A stretch of 64,000 nt of DNA from Tubulanus polymorphus (GCF_964204645.1 NC_134028.1:11761001-11825000); one strand, 5' to 3'. Positions 22,620-33,745 are shown, numbered from the stretch's first letter. A program made the numbers and translations. Notes: generated by a model not told the origin, from the letters alone.

Positions 22620-22766
22620 CTTGGCCAAGTGTGACTGCAGAATTTAATAAGTCACTCGGCCAAGTAGATTGGCGAATTCTATCGTTTACTCGGCCAAGTA
22701 AAGAACTTAACTTTTACTAAACTCGGCCGAGTGGATTGTCGAATTCGAACAATCACTCGGCCGAGT
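22620..22766. repeat. right subterminal palindrome cluster of the KDZ element
   Basis: Cores at about 22620 (TTGGCCAAGT), 22654 and 22688 (CTCGGCCAAGT), 22721 and 22755 (ACTCGGCCGAGT), spaced 33-34 bp. Regular spacing near three helical turns fits protein binding on one face of the DNA. The half-site variant CCAAGT is confined to this end. Confidence 0.75.
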
Positions 22767-22797
22767 AAACAACTTTCTGATATAATGCTTGTCAATT

Positions 22798-23497
22798 GGG
22801 ACCGTATTTTATAGCTCGACACTTCCCATATTTATTCAACTCTACTCAGTTCAGACTATTTCCGGAGAGGCAGTTTGGGGTGAAATTACGCTCCCGACTA
22901 TAACTGGAGTGGCAGTTATATGGTTAATGATCATTGAAGTTCTAAAATTGCTTCCAACGTGCCTGATTTTTAAGTCAATTATGTAGCACTTATTAAAACC
23001 TAATTAACATAATTATTATTTTTCAGAAACTGGCTCAAATTAAATTCAGAGACGTTACCAATTCCTATAAATAAGCCTGTTATTCTATTCTGCAGTATGA
23101 TCTGATAATAATCCGAAAATTATGGATTTTTATTCATTAATCATTTTAGCTGTCAGGTCATAAATAAAAATAACTTTCACCGAAGGTCATTTTTCAGAAA
23201 AATCTAGAAATTTGGAATTTCACTGCCATTCACTGTCCCTCTCATGCAAAATTCACTGCCAACTGCAGCAACTTTTTAAGAAATGTGCTAATTTTCGAGC
23301 CAGTGACCAAATGCCCACACTAAGGCCTTTTCAATTAGTTGGAGTATGAATTTTACCAGCAAAATGAAGGGTAGAAGAGGAAAATATACAATCTTTCAAA
23401 GCATATATACTTTTTCAGATCACAAATCTATTTAAATGGAAGGGAACACAGCGCCCTTCTATGAGTATTTTCCATGTAAATCTTGGAAGGACTGTAG
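22798..23497. other. unassigned intron sequence
   Basis: Between the KDZ element and the family A copy. No gene or recognised repeat. Confidence 0.35.
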
Positions 23498-24765
23498 AAC
23501 TAGGGGTCCAGGGACACCATGCCCACTTGGGAAGTGGTTCCAAATGCTCAACAAACTAACAATTTCAATATTCAACGCCCCCTGGTGACCATATACAAAA
23601 ACCGATGACCTTGAAACTCACCACAATCATAGAACATGTCAGCAGCAACGATTTTGTAATTGATTGTGATAACAAAATATGCCTCGTTACCAATTTAATA
23701 TGGATATACAAAGTTATTCTACTATTCAACGCCCCCTGGTGACCATATCCAAAATCCACTGACCTCGAAACTCACCACAATCATAGAACATGTTATGAGC
23801 TACAACTTTGCAATTGATCATGGTAACAAAATATGCCTAGGTACCAATATAATAAGGAAATACTAAGTTATTCTACTATTCAACGCCCCCTGGTGACCAT
23901 ATAGAAAAACTAATGTCCTTAAAACTCGCAAAAATCATAGATGATGTCATGCGCTACAACTTTCCAATTGATTGTGGTTACAAAATATGCATAGGTATGA
24001 ATATAATAAAGAAATGCGAAGATATTGTATTATTCAACGCCCCCTGGTGGCCATATACGAAATCCAATTACCTCGAAACTCACCACAATCATAGAACACA
24101 TTATGAGCTACAACTTTCTTATTGATTGTGGTATCAAAATATGCTTAGGTATCAATATAATGTGGAAAAACTTTTTCCCATTTACGAATGAGTACTAGTG
24201 ACACCAAGATGTCCGCCAATTGCGTCATAATTGGCTGATGAAAAATACCTGTCCCAGGTATAAAACATCCCTTTCCAAAGAATACCCATCACAAATTTCA
24301 ATGAGAAACGGCAAACCAGTAGGAAGCTACAGGACTCAGAATTCGGGCCAAAATTAACATTTTTGGGCACTAAAAAGGTCATAGGACAGCCATCTTGAGT
24401 CCGATCGACCTAATTTTTGTTATGCTGATGGGCCCTGGGGGGATTCACATATATCCGAAAGATCAAGGTAATTGATCGAAGCGTCTTAAAAATTTCCCTC
24501 AAAAAGTTCAAAAATGTGTAAAAAGTGCTGATTTTGGCAAACAACAATGGCTGCCAGTCGGCCATCTTGATTCTGACAGGGCCAGTTTTTGGGCTGAAGG
24601 TGTGTCTAGGATAGATACATGTGTAACCCAAATATCAAGACGTTACCTTGAAGCGTCTTCAAAACTTCCCAAAATAACTGGATTCCGTTTACGGACGGAC
24701 GGACACTACGACGGACGAAAAGTGAACGCAATAGCCCGCAGGGACTAAAGTCCCAAGTGGGCTAA
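23498..24765 (+). mobile_element. HINE/Helitron-like family A element, four-unit copy
   Basis: Complete head (AACTAGGGGTCCAGGGACAC) and tail (GGGACTAAAGTCCCAAGTGG then GCTAA). Core units start at 23570, 23723, 23878 and 24032, a 153-155 bp period. The tail carries the perfect hairpin GGGACT-AA-AGTCCC seven bases before CTAA. This is the best copy for defining the termini. Confidence 0.8.
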
Positions 24766-24839
24766 AAATGAAGAATGAAAACTGTTTTGGATGGAATTCA
24801 AATGATGGGAGAAAACTAACTTTTTCAAATAATTAGCTC

Positions 24840-24896
24840 AAAAATCAAGACAGAAATATAGCTGCAAAGCAGCGATAACGGGTTTTCTGCACAGTC
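24840..24896. repeat. ATAGCTGCAAAGCAGC motif repeat
   Basis: ATAGCTGCAAAGCAGCGATA followed by ACGGGTTTTCTG. The same motif is at about 50270-50315 in inverted orientation and, diverged, at 6905-6950. GCTGC-AAA-GCAGC is a small hairpin. Probably an end of an unidentified element. Confidence 0.5.
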
Positions 24897-25170
24897 TTAG
24901 AATCCTGTTCAACGGTGGATTTCAACAAAGCATTTGATAAGGCTCAACATCAGCCATTACTAAACAGGCTATTAGGAAACAGTATCAATGATAGGTCGCC
25001 CAAATGGCTCAGCAGTTATCTCTGAACGGAAACTTGTAACCGAAATCAACAGAACGCCTCATCTTGGAATGAGACGGTCTAACTAGTGGAGTCACGCAAG
25101 GTAGTATCCTAAGTCGTCTTCTGTTTAATGTCCTGACAAATGACATACACAGTAATCCAAAATATACCAG
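24897..25170 (+). pseudogene. LINE reverse-transcriptase fragment
   Basis: Plus-strand reading with RT motif A, VDFNKAFDKAQHQPLLNRLL then SPKWLSSYL and a stop. After frame changes, motif B appears as SGVTQGSILSRLLFNVLTND. The proline of the usual GVPQGS is T here. Only the palm region survives, and the satellite interrupts it downstream. Confidence 0.7.
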
Positions 25171-25216
25171 AACGAGTAAATTTCCAAAACGACCTTAACA
25201 CACCAAAAAACTTAAT

Positions 25217-26524
25217 GTTCCGACAAAACCACGGGCGACAAAACCAAAATTAGGAATTGTCACGGGTGACAAAACCAAAAAAAAAATTGTCGCGGACGAC
25301 AAAAACAAAATATAAAACCAAAATAATGAATTGTCGTGGGTGATAAAACCAAACTAATGAATTGTCGCGGGTGATAAAACCAAAATATTGAATTGTCACG
25401 GGCGACAAAACCAAACTAATGAATTGTCGGGGGCGATAAAACCAAACTATGAATTGTCACGGGCGATTAAACAAAAATATTGAATTGTCGCGGGTGATAA
25501 AACCAAAATATTGATTTGTCGCGGGCGACAAAACCAAACTAATGAATTGTCGCGGGCGATAAAACCAAACTATGAATTGTCGCGGTTGATAAAACCAAAA
25601 TATTGAATTGTCACGGGCGACAAAACCAAACTAATGAATTGTCGGGGGCGATAAAACCAAACTATGAATTGTCACGGGCGATTAAACAAAAATATTGAAT
25701 TGTCGCGAGTGATAAAACCAAAATATTGATTTGTCGCGGGCGACAAAACCAAACTAATGAATTGTCGCGGGCGATAAAACCAAACTATGAATTGTCTCGG
25801 GCGACAAAAACAAAATATTGAATTGTCACGTGCGACAAAACCAAAATAATGAATTGTCGCGGGCGACAAAACCAAAATAATGAATTGTCGCGGGCGATAA
25901 AACCAAAATAATGAATTGTCTCGGGCGACAAAAACAAAATATTGAATTGTCACGTGCGACAAAACCAAAATAATGAATTGTCGCGGGCGACAAAACCAAA
26001 ATAATGAATTGTTGCGGGCGATAAAACCAAAATAATGAATTGTCTCGTGCGACAAAACCAAAATAATGAATTATCGCGGGCGATTAAACCAAAATAATGA
26101 ATTATCGCGGGCGACAAAACCAAAATATTGAATTGTCGCGGGCAACAAAACCAAAAAAAAAATTGTCGCGGACGACAAAAACAAAATATAAAACCAAAAT
26201 AATGAATTGTCTTGGGCGACAAAACCAAAATATTGAATTGTCGCGGGCGACAAAACCAAAATAATAAATTGTCGCTGGAGATAAAACCAAAGAAACGAAT
26301 TGTCGCGGGCGACAAAACCAAAATATTGAATTGTTGCGGGCGACAAAACCAAACTAATGAATTGTCGCGGGCGACAAAACCAAAAAAAGTAATGTCGGGG
26401 CGACAAAACCAAAATAATGAATTGTCGCGGGCGATAAAACCAAAATAATGATTTGTCGCGGGCGATAAAACCAAAATAATGAATTGTTTTCTCGCGTTAT
26501 TTTAGTTTTGTCGTTTTGTCGTAA
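25217..26524. repeat. 31-bp satellite array built from a hairpin monomer
   Basis: About 40 tandem copies of a unit near GAATTGTCGCGGGCGACAAA followed by ACCAAAATAAT. The core TTGTCGC-GG-GCGACAA is a perfect 7-bp stem with a 2-nt loop. Higher-order structure is visible: a 215-bp multimer repeats at 25390/25605, and a 124-bp multimer at 25789/25913. A rare variant with CGCGGACGAC and an 8-9 A run recurs at about 25284 and 26160. The array's ends are inverted (CGACAAAAC...ACCAAAAT against GTTTTGTCG...GTCG), so it may have expanded inside a terminal-inverted-repeat element. Long ORFs across it are artefacts of the period. Confidence 0.9.
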
Positions 26525-27563
26525 TGTTGCCCTCATTTGCATATTCGTGTTTTTTTAATCTTATCAGCCACCATACTAAAGCCTTAAGGTCGCGTAAAAC
26601 TCGATCAACACTTCAAGCGACACAGCGAACGATCTCCTTTCCTCCACTGCGAACGCTTACTCCGAATGTCAAGTGTGAGTCAAGCATACGGATAGGAATG
26701 TGTTATATACTTGTATTTAGTAAATACCTTGTGGATTTGACAATGATCGGTATGTACTGTAGGAAATATAGAGTATTGATGGTATTGATATAGAGGTTTA
26801 AGCCCGCGGCCGAATAAAGTAATATATTTCTTTATTTTGATACCTCGTCGACATAACAGCTTTTCTCCGCTATATCTCTTCGGCGTGTTTAGTTTAGGCC
26901 TACGACTCCCCGGTACACTTATGATTTACCTTAGTAAATACACGGTTAATTTGGTAAAGAAAAACACTTATGATTTATCTTAGTAAATACACGGTTAATT
27001 TGGTAAAGAAAAATAGGTACTGCTAAACTAACTGCTTGACGCCCGCAGCCAAATCACTGGTAGTTATAAATTAATTTGTACTCGATTTGATTCTCATGAT
27101 GAGGAGAAACTCGCAGCTATCCCCGGAACGACGATGTAGTAACACACGTCGATTCGTCGATGTTTACGGCTCGACAGTGCTTTTAAAATCTAAAGTAGTA
27201 AATTTCCAGTGTATCGGTAATATGATTTGATGAGGAAAATGGGCCATTGTTAAAATCACTGTTTGAAGACCGCGACTGAATGTGAAGTCTGCGGCAATAA
27301 ATTAGTTCATTTATACTTGAATATATAATCGAAGTGACAGTCGGCCTGCGGGTTGATTTCGGGATGACGACTCGAAAAACATGTCGCCCCATTGAATGGG
27401 GCTAAATTTTCGATGTTTACGGCCCGACAGCGCTTTTGTAACGATGATTCGTGAAAAAACACGCGGGCTATTTGTAGATCTCAGTGAGCTGAACGATATT
27501 ATATGGATTGTATATGAAACAGCGGTAAGGTAACAAAGCCTATGTTCTTGTGGTAAAAATAGT
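26525..27563. other. unassigned sequence with a short duplication
   Basis: No gene. Contains a 49-bp tandem duplication at 26915-27012 and, at about 27050-27440, two related segments with CGATGTTTACGG.TCGACAG that also resemble the inverse of 8.0 kb. Confidence 0.4.
26915..27012. repeat. 49-bp tandem duplication, two copies
   Basis: ACACTTATGATTTA.CTTAGT through TGGTAAAGAAAA is repeated head to tail with one substitution visible (ACC/ATC), so the duplication is recent. Confidence 0.85.
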
Positions 27564-27606
27564 GTGGAAGAAAATAATAATAATAATAATCACGCGGATA
27601 TCAATA

Positions 27607-27636
27607 GGGTTTTCTGTGAAATAACAGAAAACCCTA
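27607..27636. repeat. 12-bp-stem hairpin
   Basis: AGGGTTTTCTGT, loop GAAATA, ACAGAAAACCCT: a perfect hairpin related to the tandem hairpins at 4.6 kb. Confidence 0.8.
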
Positions 27637-28329
27637 AATATCACGAAAAAATGTTTTTTTATATGTTACATATGATGAATTCTAAGGGGGATCTGTGCTC
27701 CAAGCAATTAAAAAGGCCACGTGTCCCCTTGAACCAAGAAATTGGTATGAAAATCCTTCAATTGACATGATCCCTGCGAAATCACACATAACTGCATGAT
27801 TCATCATGGATATACATGGTAGTGGGTTTTCTCCAATGACTTGAAATAGACACCTTCTGTGTAAAATTGAAAAGAAATCAATATAATTTATATATTGGGC
27901 ATTAAACATCGTCACACTGTTGCCAAGTTATCCATTATTCATTAATACAAAAACACAAATCTATAGATTTGCTACATTTCTAAAATTGAAGGCCCAAAAT
28001 CTGTTTTGAAAACCAGAGCTGAATTCAAGGCCTAGAATTTCCCTTTTGATAATTCAATGCTATTGAGGCCCGCTACGAATGCTGTACCAACAGTCTTGTC
28101 ATGTGCAGCACTACCAGCTTCACCTGCAGCTGATTGGACAGTGCCAGTTTCTTCGAAAACTTTAACTAGGCAATGCATGTCAAGGCACCTTTTTTACATA
28201 GCTACCAATAGTGAATATAGTCAAACCACACGGTAGTAGTCCGAGTGACGCATATATGAAGCACATATACATACATAGTGGCAAACAATTTCTGACCAAA
28301 CTGGCAGAATGACAAAATACACAGTAGAT
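27637..28329. other. unassigned intron sequence
   Basis: Around 27990-28090 (AAGGCCCAAAATCTGTTTTG, TTTTGATAATTCAA) resembles 60400-60510, a diverged dispersed repeat. No gene seen. Confidence 0.4.
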
Positions 28330-28688
28330 CTTGAAATACAGTTTTAAATCTTAAAATAAAAGCCAGAAGTGAAACATGGACAATATGTGAAAACCTGCTG
28401 ATGTATGGGTGAGCCAATCATAGAGGAGTGTTTGCTTTCTGATAGGCTTTTTAAAACTGATACTTTTGCATTCAGATTTTCGTGAAAAACCTCATGTAAA
28501 TTTTAACAAGGCCCTCTTTCAAAATTCGGCTCCCTACGATTTGGAGTATGGATAATGCTTTAATGACTGATTTGTATGAATATATGCTCAGTTGCACAGT
28601 CAAAGGACCATTCCTCTGGAAACCATGTCATTAAAATTCACTCCATTTGTATAGTAATAGGCCCTGCCTACGGCTGGCCTAAAAATGC
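28330..28688. repeat. dispersed repeat, partner at 7508-7926
   Basis: Same-orientation match to 7508-7926 (AGCCAATCATAGAGGAGTGT, TTTGTATGAATATATGCTC). No ORF. Confidence 0.75.
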
Positions 28689-28870
28689 CTTTTAGAAATT
28701 ATTTTACAACTTCACAGTCTTTGAATTGAAAGCTCGATGATTCAAAGGGATGTTTAAAGTCCCAATCATACATAAGACAATTCAACAATAGACTTCAACA
28801 TTGCCATTCCACATACTCAAGAAATTTAGGATGTATTATAAATCCAGCTTTTCTTTTTGTTTGAACTTAC

Positions 28871-28997
28871 CGATCGTTGCACCTCGTCAACTATTTCTAA
28901 TGAAGCTTGACTTATATCATCTCCATCAGTTTCATGCTCGGGCACTGATGAATCAGACTCCAGGGCAGCAGCAGCAGCAGCAGCAGCCTTGGGATAC
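28871..28997 (-). CDS. internal exon of the host gene (poly-Ala, acidic)
   Basis: Minus-strand exon with acceptor TTTTAG before 28997 and donor TCG|GTAAGT at 28871/28870. The first base completes an AGG arginine codon with the AG ending the 57.97-kb exon. It reads YPK, then seven Ala from a GCT/GCA triplet run, then LESDSSVPEHETDGDDISQ, ASLEIVDEVQRS, ending in phase 0. That phase is what the next exon at 14587 needs. The composition matches the other exons of this gene. No domain is recognised. Confidence 0.65.
28963..28988. repeat. (CAG)n triplet run inside the host exon
   Basis: GCAGCAGCAGCAGCAGCAGC codes the poly-Ala run on the minus strand, so allele length should vary in units of three bases. 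Confidence 0.9.
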
Positions 28998-29044
28998 CTA
29001 AAATTGTACACAGAACTCAGATATCAATGTCTACAATAAAACCA

Positions 29045-29337
29045 TCAGTTCAAAGACACCATGCCCATTTTGGGAATGGCAAAATACCAACCCAATAAGA
29101 TTGGTTGCCCCAATCTTCACACTGAGTTTCATGAAAATTCTTTAGAAATTGTAGGCTGTATCATGTGAACAAGAAATTCAAGATGACTGCTTGGCAGCTA
29201 TATACCTGGCTGGTATTTTGATTCCCAATGACCTACAACTGTGATACGGGCACACATTTCACCTGCCAAAAGTCGCTCACTAAATTTTATGACAATCCAT
29301 CAAGAATGACAGGCAGTTGATAATTTGATAATTTCGG
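29045..29337 (+). repeat. left part of a diverged family-A-like element, split by a LINE
   Basis: Head-like AAAGACACCATGCCCATTTT at 29055, then CAAGATGACTGCTTGGCAGC and related text. The same repeat resumes at 31737 beyond the L2-like insertion. Confidence 0.5.
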
Positions 29338-29785
29338 ATTTTTGCTTAAAAAGTCTATCGCTGTTAAGCAGAAAGCTAATTGCATATCTGAGACTTCCTT
29401 TGATGCATGTGTGATTAAATTGTCATTTGGTTCACGTAATGTGAATTTAGTCTACAGACCACCACCATCTAGGAAAAACAAGTTTACAGTGTCCATGTTC
29501 ATTGAGGAATTCACACCAACTCTAGTTGATCTAGTATCACACGCAGGCGAACTCATCATAGTCGGTGATGTAAACTTTCACCTTGAAAAACATGATTCAG
29601 CAGACACGATCAAATTCATTGAGCTATTGGAATCTTTTGGGCTTAAGCAATTCGTAACATTTCCGACCCACAAATCCGGACATACCCTGGATGCTGTTAT
29701 AACATTTGGTAGTACTATCAAGAGGATATGCAGAGGGTATATGGTCGCTGACCATCACCTCATTGTTTGTATGATTCCAATGTGA
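29338..29785 (+). pseudogene. L2-like LINE endonuclease domain, C-terminal part
   Basis: Apurinic-like endonuclease remnant with NLVYRPPPSRKN, LIIVGDVNFHLEKHDS, FPTHKSGHTLDAVITFG and VADHHLIVCMI. The GDxNFH, HTLD and S/ADHH residues are the C-terminal catalytic motifs of LINE endonucleases. The first half, including the N and E residues of strand 1, is missing through 5' truncation. A stop at 29785 separates it from the RT. Confidence 0.8.
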
Positions 29786-29914
29786 AAACCGTCATCAACG
29801 AAGAGAGAAATATCAGTCCGAAAACTGAAGACTGTTGATCTTGACAGGGTAAAGCATTCCAAGAGGCAGTACTACAATACCAGGATTAAAGATGCAAGTT
29901 CAGATGGAAAAGCT

Positions 29915-31654
29915 ATGCAGAAAGTGTTTGATGAACTTCTTCTGAAAGATGTTAGTAGAAAGCTGCCAGATAGTGATGATTGGGAAGAACTTGCAAATAG
30001 ATTTGCAACTTTCTTTGCTGACAAAAATGAGAGGAATAGCCTATCTTTCCCAGACTCGTGTTTGGGTCCTGAAACGATGCATTTCGGAGATTGTGAGCTA
30101 GCGGAATTTGAGCCAGTCTTGGAGAAAGAGCTTATATCAATAATAGGGAAATCGCCATGTAAGTCATGTGAGCTTGATGCTTTGCCTACTTGGATGCTGA
30201 AAGCCATCCTACCTGCTGTCATTCCTCTCTATTTGGACATTATTAACAGATCGTTGTTGGAAGGATACGTTCCCGTGTCTATGAAGACTGCGTTAATAAC
30301 CCCCCTCATTAAAAAAGAGAGCTTAGATACTTCGTCCAGTCAGTAACCTCCCGTTTATCTCCAAGGTACTGGAGCGTGTTGTAGCTGCTCGTATAACTGC
30401 TTATATGGATGCTAACAATTTACATGATATTTACCAGTCTGCGTACAAAACCTGTCACAGCACCGAGACAGCTCTTGTCAAGGTTCAAAGTGACATTCGT
30501 AACATGGTTGACGCTGATGGTGCTGCCATACTTGTCCTTTTAGACCTGAGTGCTGCCTTCGATACTGTGGACCATCTCATCCTTGTAAATCGACTTCAGG
30601 TAGTGCTCGGTATTCGTGGTTCAGCACTTCAGTGGTTAATATTGTATCTTGAGAATCGAACGCATCGTGTCGTTATTAACGGACATTACTCTGATTTCTG
30701 CAAAGTTGAGTATGGTGTGCCCCAAGGCTCCGTGCTGGGGCCACTATTGTTCCTCATTTATATATTGTCCTTAGTGCAGTTATTTGAGGATAGCAAAGTT
30801 TCACGTCATGGTTTTGCGGACGATGGGCAAGTGTATATGGCAATAAATGCAAATCATCGGGCATTAGTAGACAAGTTAATGTTATCGAGCTTACATGTTC
30901 TCAAGTCAACAAGTGGCTTATCGACAATAAGTTGATGTGCAATGTGGATAAGTTCGAGGCAATGTTGTTTAAAACAATGCATATACTGCGTTCAATCAAC
31001 ATACGTAGTATTCGTGTTGACGACTTTGAGATTCCGTTATCGAATAAACCTATCCGAAATCATGGAGTTATTTTTTACCCTCAGCTCAATATGGAGGCAC
31101 ATGTTAGTAGTGTTGTCTGTGCTACGTCCTATTATCTTAGGTAGCATCCGGGACTACTTGTCTGATGCGGCTGCGAAACTGTTGATGCAGTCCCTAGTTT
31201 TGTCGAGGATTGACTACTGTAACGCATGCTTGGCAGGACCATCTTTTTCTTCTCTTCACAGACTGCAATTAATACAGAACCGTGCCGCTCGTATTGTCAC
31301 CAAAACAAAGAAATATGAGCATATAACACCTGTGCTTAAGTCCCTTCACTGGTTGCCTGTGAAACAGCGCATAGAGTTCAAAGTTATTCTCCTTGTTTTT
31401 AAGTGCCTCCACTTGTTGGCTCCAGTCTACTTGAGAGATCTACTCGTTCAGTACAATCCAGTTCGTGCACTAAGATCATCATCTCAAAATTTACTCCAGC
31501 CCATTACAACCTAAGTACTTTTGGTGGACGTTCCTTTACTGTAGTTGCTGCTTCCCTTTGGAATAACATTGATAACAACCTGCGTAATATTCACGATGTC
31601 AACCAGTTTAAACGTTCACTAAAACATCTACTCTTTCAACGTGCCTATACTTAG
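29915..31654 (+). pseudogene. L2-like LINE reverse transcriptase, frameshifted
   Basis: RT readings in three frames: a fingers region (DALPTWMLKAI, PVSMKTALITPLIKKE), then SKVLERVVAARI, the HSTETALVKV block, motif A VLLDLSAAFDTVDH, motif B YGVPQGSVLGPLLFLIYI, the FADD catalytic box HGFADDGQVYMA, then LNMEAHVSSV, DYCNACLAG and LKSLHWLPVKQRI, and the C-terminus SFTVVAASLWNNIDNNLR. This motif order and spelling is typical of the L2 clade. Frame changes near 30346, 30935 and 31510 rule out a functional product. Confidence 0.85.
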
Positions 31655-31736
31655 TGACTATGAACCATTGCAGTGCGCCGGTGAACTTATTTTTTAAGAA
31701 ACAGGTGCCTTATAAATGTTTATTATTATTATTAAT

Positions 31737-32150
31737 TAGAAATTCAAGATGGCTGCCCTGGTGGCCATATTTGATAGCCGATAACCTCCGTTTCCAATAG
31801 GATATCTCATCTGCAACAAATATATTTCATTTACAATGTGATGTGAAATTATCACTTGTTGAAGTATTCAACACCCCTGGTGGCCATATGGAATATCATG
31901 TGACCTGGAAACTTTGCCCAGGGACTTTTCATATTGCCAAGTATATACCTGCAACACATCTTCATTATAAAAAATTCATTTAGAAGTTAATCAGATATCA
32001 TCTTAACCATGTACTAACCATCCAAAAGAACAAATACGGCAGCATGTCGACCATCTTGGATTCAACCACAAAATAAAATGCAGGTGCACAACTACATATC
32101 CAGATAAACATATGTGTAAATTTACAAGACAGTGCCAGTAGTTTAGGAGT
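31737..32150 (+). repeat. right part of the family-A-like element split by the L2 LINE
   Basis: Resumes with AGAAATTCAAGATGGCTGCC. It contains GTATTCAACACCCCTGGTGG CCATATGG near 31867, a core-unit landmark of family A. Confidence 0.5.
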
Positions 32151-32169
32151 TCTCCCCACAAGATTGTGT

Positions 32170-32770
32170 CAGGGATGATAACAGGGCATCATTAAAAAGG
32201 CGGAAAAATAACAAACGCCATAGGCCTGAAGTTCCTGGCAGCGTTAGCTGCCAGTCACGAGCGCCGAAGGCGTGAAGTAATGACAGGGTGTCTGGATGTC
32301 CTCCTCCCCCAGAAAATTTTGATTGTTCACATTGTCCCAGATCGTTTTTCAGCAGTTTTAACATTGAAATTTCACTCAGAGAATCAAACAACATTGTCCG
32401 ATGTTTTACCAATAACACACTGCTAGTTCAAAGACGAGTCAAGATGCTCATCATCTATTCATTTGCATAAGAAAACCAATGTAGGCGGGCCACCGGGGCT
32501 GCAAAGGCCGTTTTTCAGCACTGCATGCAAGCAACACTCGGAAAAAAATGTAGATAATGTAGATGTGTAAAACTTTGTTAAGGAAAATGATCGCATTTAA
32601 AAATAGATTGGGAAACGCTTTTATGGTCATACCAATCTATCCTTAAGATGCTATTATCCTCACCTACCCACCCCCCTATTTTTTTCAACGGATTAGCATC
32701 GATCTGAGAAATAATAAAAATAGATTGAAAAGGCGGAAATCTAACGAAAGGCGGAAAATTATCATCCCTG
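32170..32770. mobile_element. hAT-type MITE, copy 2
   Basis: Bounded by CAGGGATGATAA and TTATCATCCCTG like 14659-15189. Directly outside both ends is TTGTGT, a likely 6-bp target duplication. It holds an extra segment (CGAGCGCCGAAGGCGTGAAG ... CCCCCAGAAAATTTT) that resembles non-coding ends of hAT elements, also seen at about 55900-55965. No coding capacity. Confidence 0.85.
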
Positions 32771-33557
32771 TTGTGTCTTGGCTTTAGGCCATTTTACAAG
32801 CATTTGATTTTTGCGATCGATTTCACAATCGGCGTTTTTATGAACACGATTTTCCGACCAAAGATGGCGGCACCGGGTAGTTCAAAAGATACACTATTTT
32901 TCTCAATGTCTCCATATTTATGTCATGTTATTGGCCAAAACCATTGTCATTTTTACGAACGTCCGATTCGATCGCACGATCGGAGAAAATTGTTCATGAA
33001 ATCGATCGCAAAAATCGGATGCTCCTAAAAATGCCTACAGACATCTGACAACCTGACTTCATTGTGGAGGGTATAACTAGGAGTACAGGGACACCATGCT
33101 CACTTGGGAAGAGGTTTGAAACGCATAACGATCCGACAGATGCAATGCACAGTCGTTAACATATAGTTTGTAATTTTGTAATTGTTGTAACAAAATATTC
33201 ATAATGTGGATCACCTGCTTAACCCTTTACCTGCTGGCAGCTTTAATGTGAAGTCCTGTGTGTGTGCCAGGTGATTTGCGTGTTTATGAAATTTACTCAT
33301 CAAATCCTCATAACTTCCAAACTATTGTATATAGGGCATTGAAACTTCACAAAGTTGTAGTTTATAGCCATAGCCACGGGATAGTGCTTCCAATTTTTGA
33401 AAGAAGGGGTCCACTGGGTGGGGTCAGTCCTCTTTCACTTATTTCTGGGGGTGCAGATAGTGGATGGCAAAATATAGAGCAGTGAAACAGTCAAAGAGGA
33501 AGAGGTGAAATACTGTCATTAGGCTAAATGAAGATCGGAAAAAGTAAACAAGACTTT
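32771..33557. other. unassigned sequence with a family A head fragment
   Basis: AACTAGGAGTACAGGGACAC CATGCTCACTTGGG at about 33076-33110 is a diverged family A head. The rest shows no gene. TTAACCCTTTACCTGC near 33220 resembles a piggyBac-type end but has no partner. Confidence 0.4.
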
Positions 33558-33745
33558 CTAAATGGCCCAGTTTATTTTTGTCTCCATCAATTTAACCTTT
33601 GGCTTCCACTTATGGCACCAATCATGTACTAGTCTCTTACACAGTAGGCACACAAAATGATAGAATTCCTCTTCAAAAGTGCATTCATGTCCAGATATTA
33701 CACAGAACAGAAAGTCAGTAACATCCGGAAGATTGTTCTCCAGAA
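33558..33745 (-). pseudogene. possible coding remnant with Cys/His residues
   Basis: Minus-strand reading EILILENNLPDVTDFLFCV, GHECTFEEEFYHFVCLLCKR, LVHDWCHKW and a stop after NWAI. The C-x2-C plus H-x3-C-x-H spacing could bind zinc. A weak acceptor (CCCCCAG) precedes it. No family recognised, and it could be a TE fragment. Confidence 0.3.

Larger units (their letters stand above)
17282..22797 (-). mobile_element. KDZ (Kyakuja/Dileera/Zisupton) DNA transposon, inactivated
   Basis: A 5.5-kb unit holding a nine-exon KDZ-type transposase gene (18120-22448, minus) and a small plus-strand ORF. The outermost matching ends are AATTGACAAG (17282-17291) and CTTGTCAATT (22788-22797). Inside both ends lie clusters of the palindrome ACTCGGCCGAGT. 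A Penelope-like fragment (about 18716-19350) sits in one intron. No clean target duplication was found, so the exact termini are tentative. A frame change and an in-frame stop make the transposase non-functional as written. Confidence 0.75.
29338..31736 (+). mobile_element. 5'-truncated L2-like LINE
   Basis: Plus-strand non-LTR element of about 2.4 kb, starting inside the endonuclease domain and ending after a 3' UTR with a TTATTATTATTATTA tail. Single-ORF remnants lie in several frames (29338-29785, 29915-30346, 30405-30935, 30942-31654). It inserted into an older dispersed repeat (29045-29337 / 31737-32150). The truncated 5' end and simple-repeat tail are as expected for L2-clade insertions. 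Confidence 0.85.

Noticed and set aside
25219-26512. CRISPR-like array of 31-bp repeats
   Set aside because: The repeats are contiguous with no unique spacers, units are diverged and form higher-order multimers, and the genome context is eukaryotic. It is a satellite.
25672-26542. Long overlapping ORFs (up to 174 codons) rich in F, W and R
   Set aside because: They are produced by the repeat unit lacking stops in several frames. The peptides are themselves periodic, and no other coding evidence exists.
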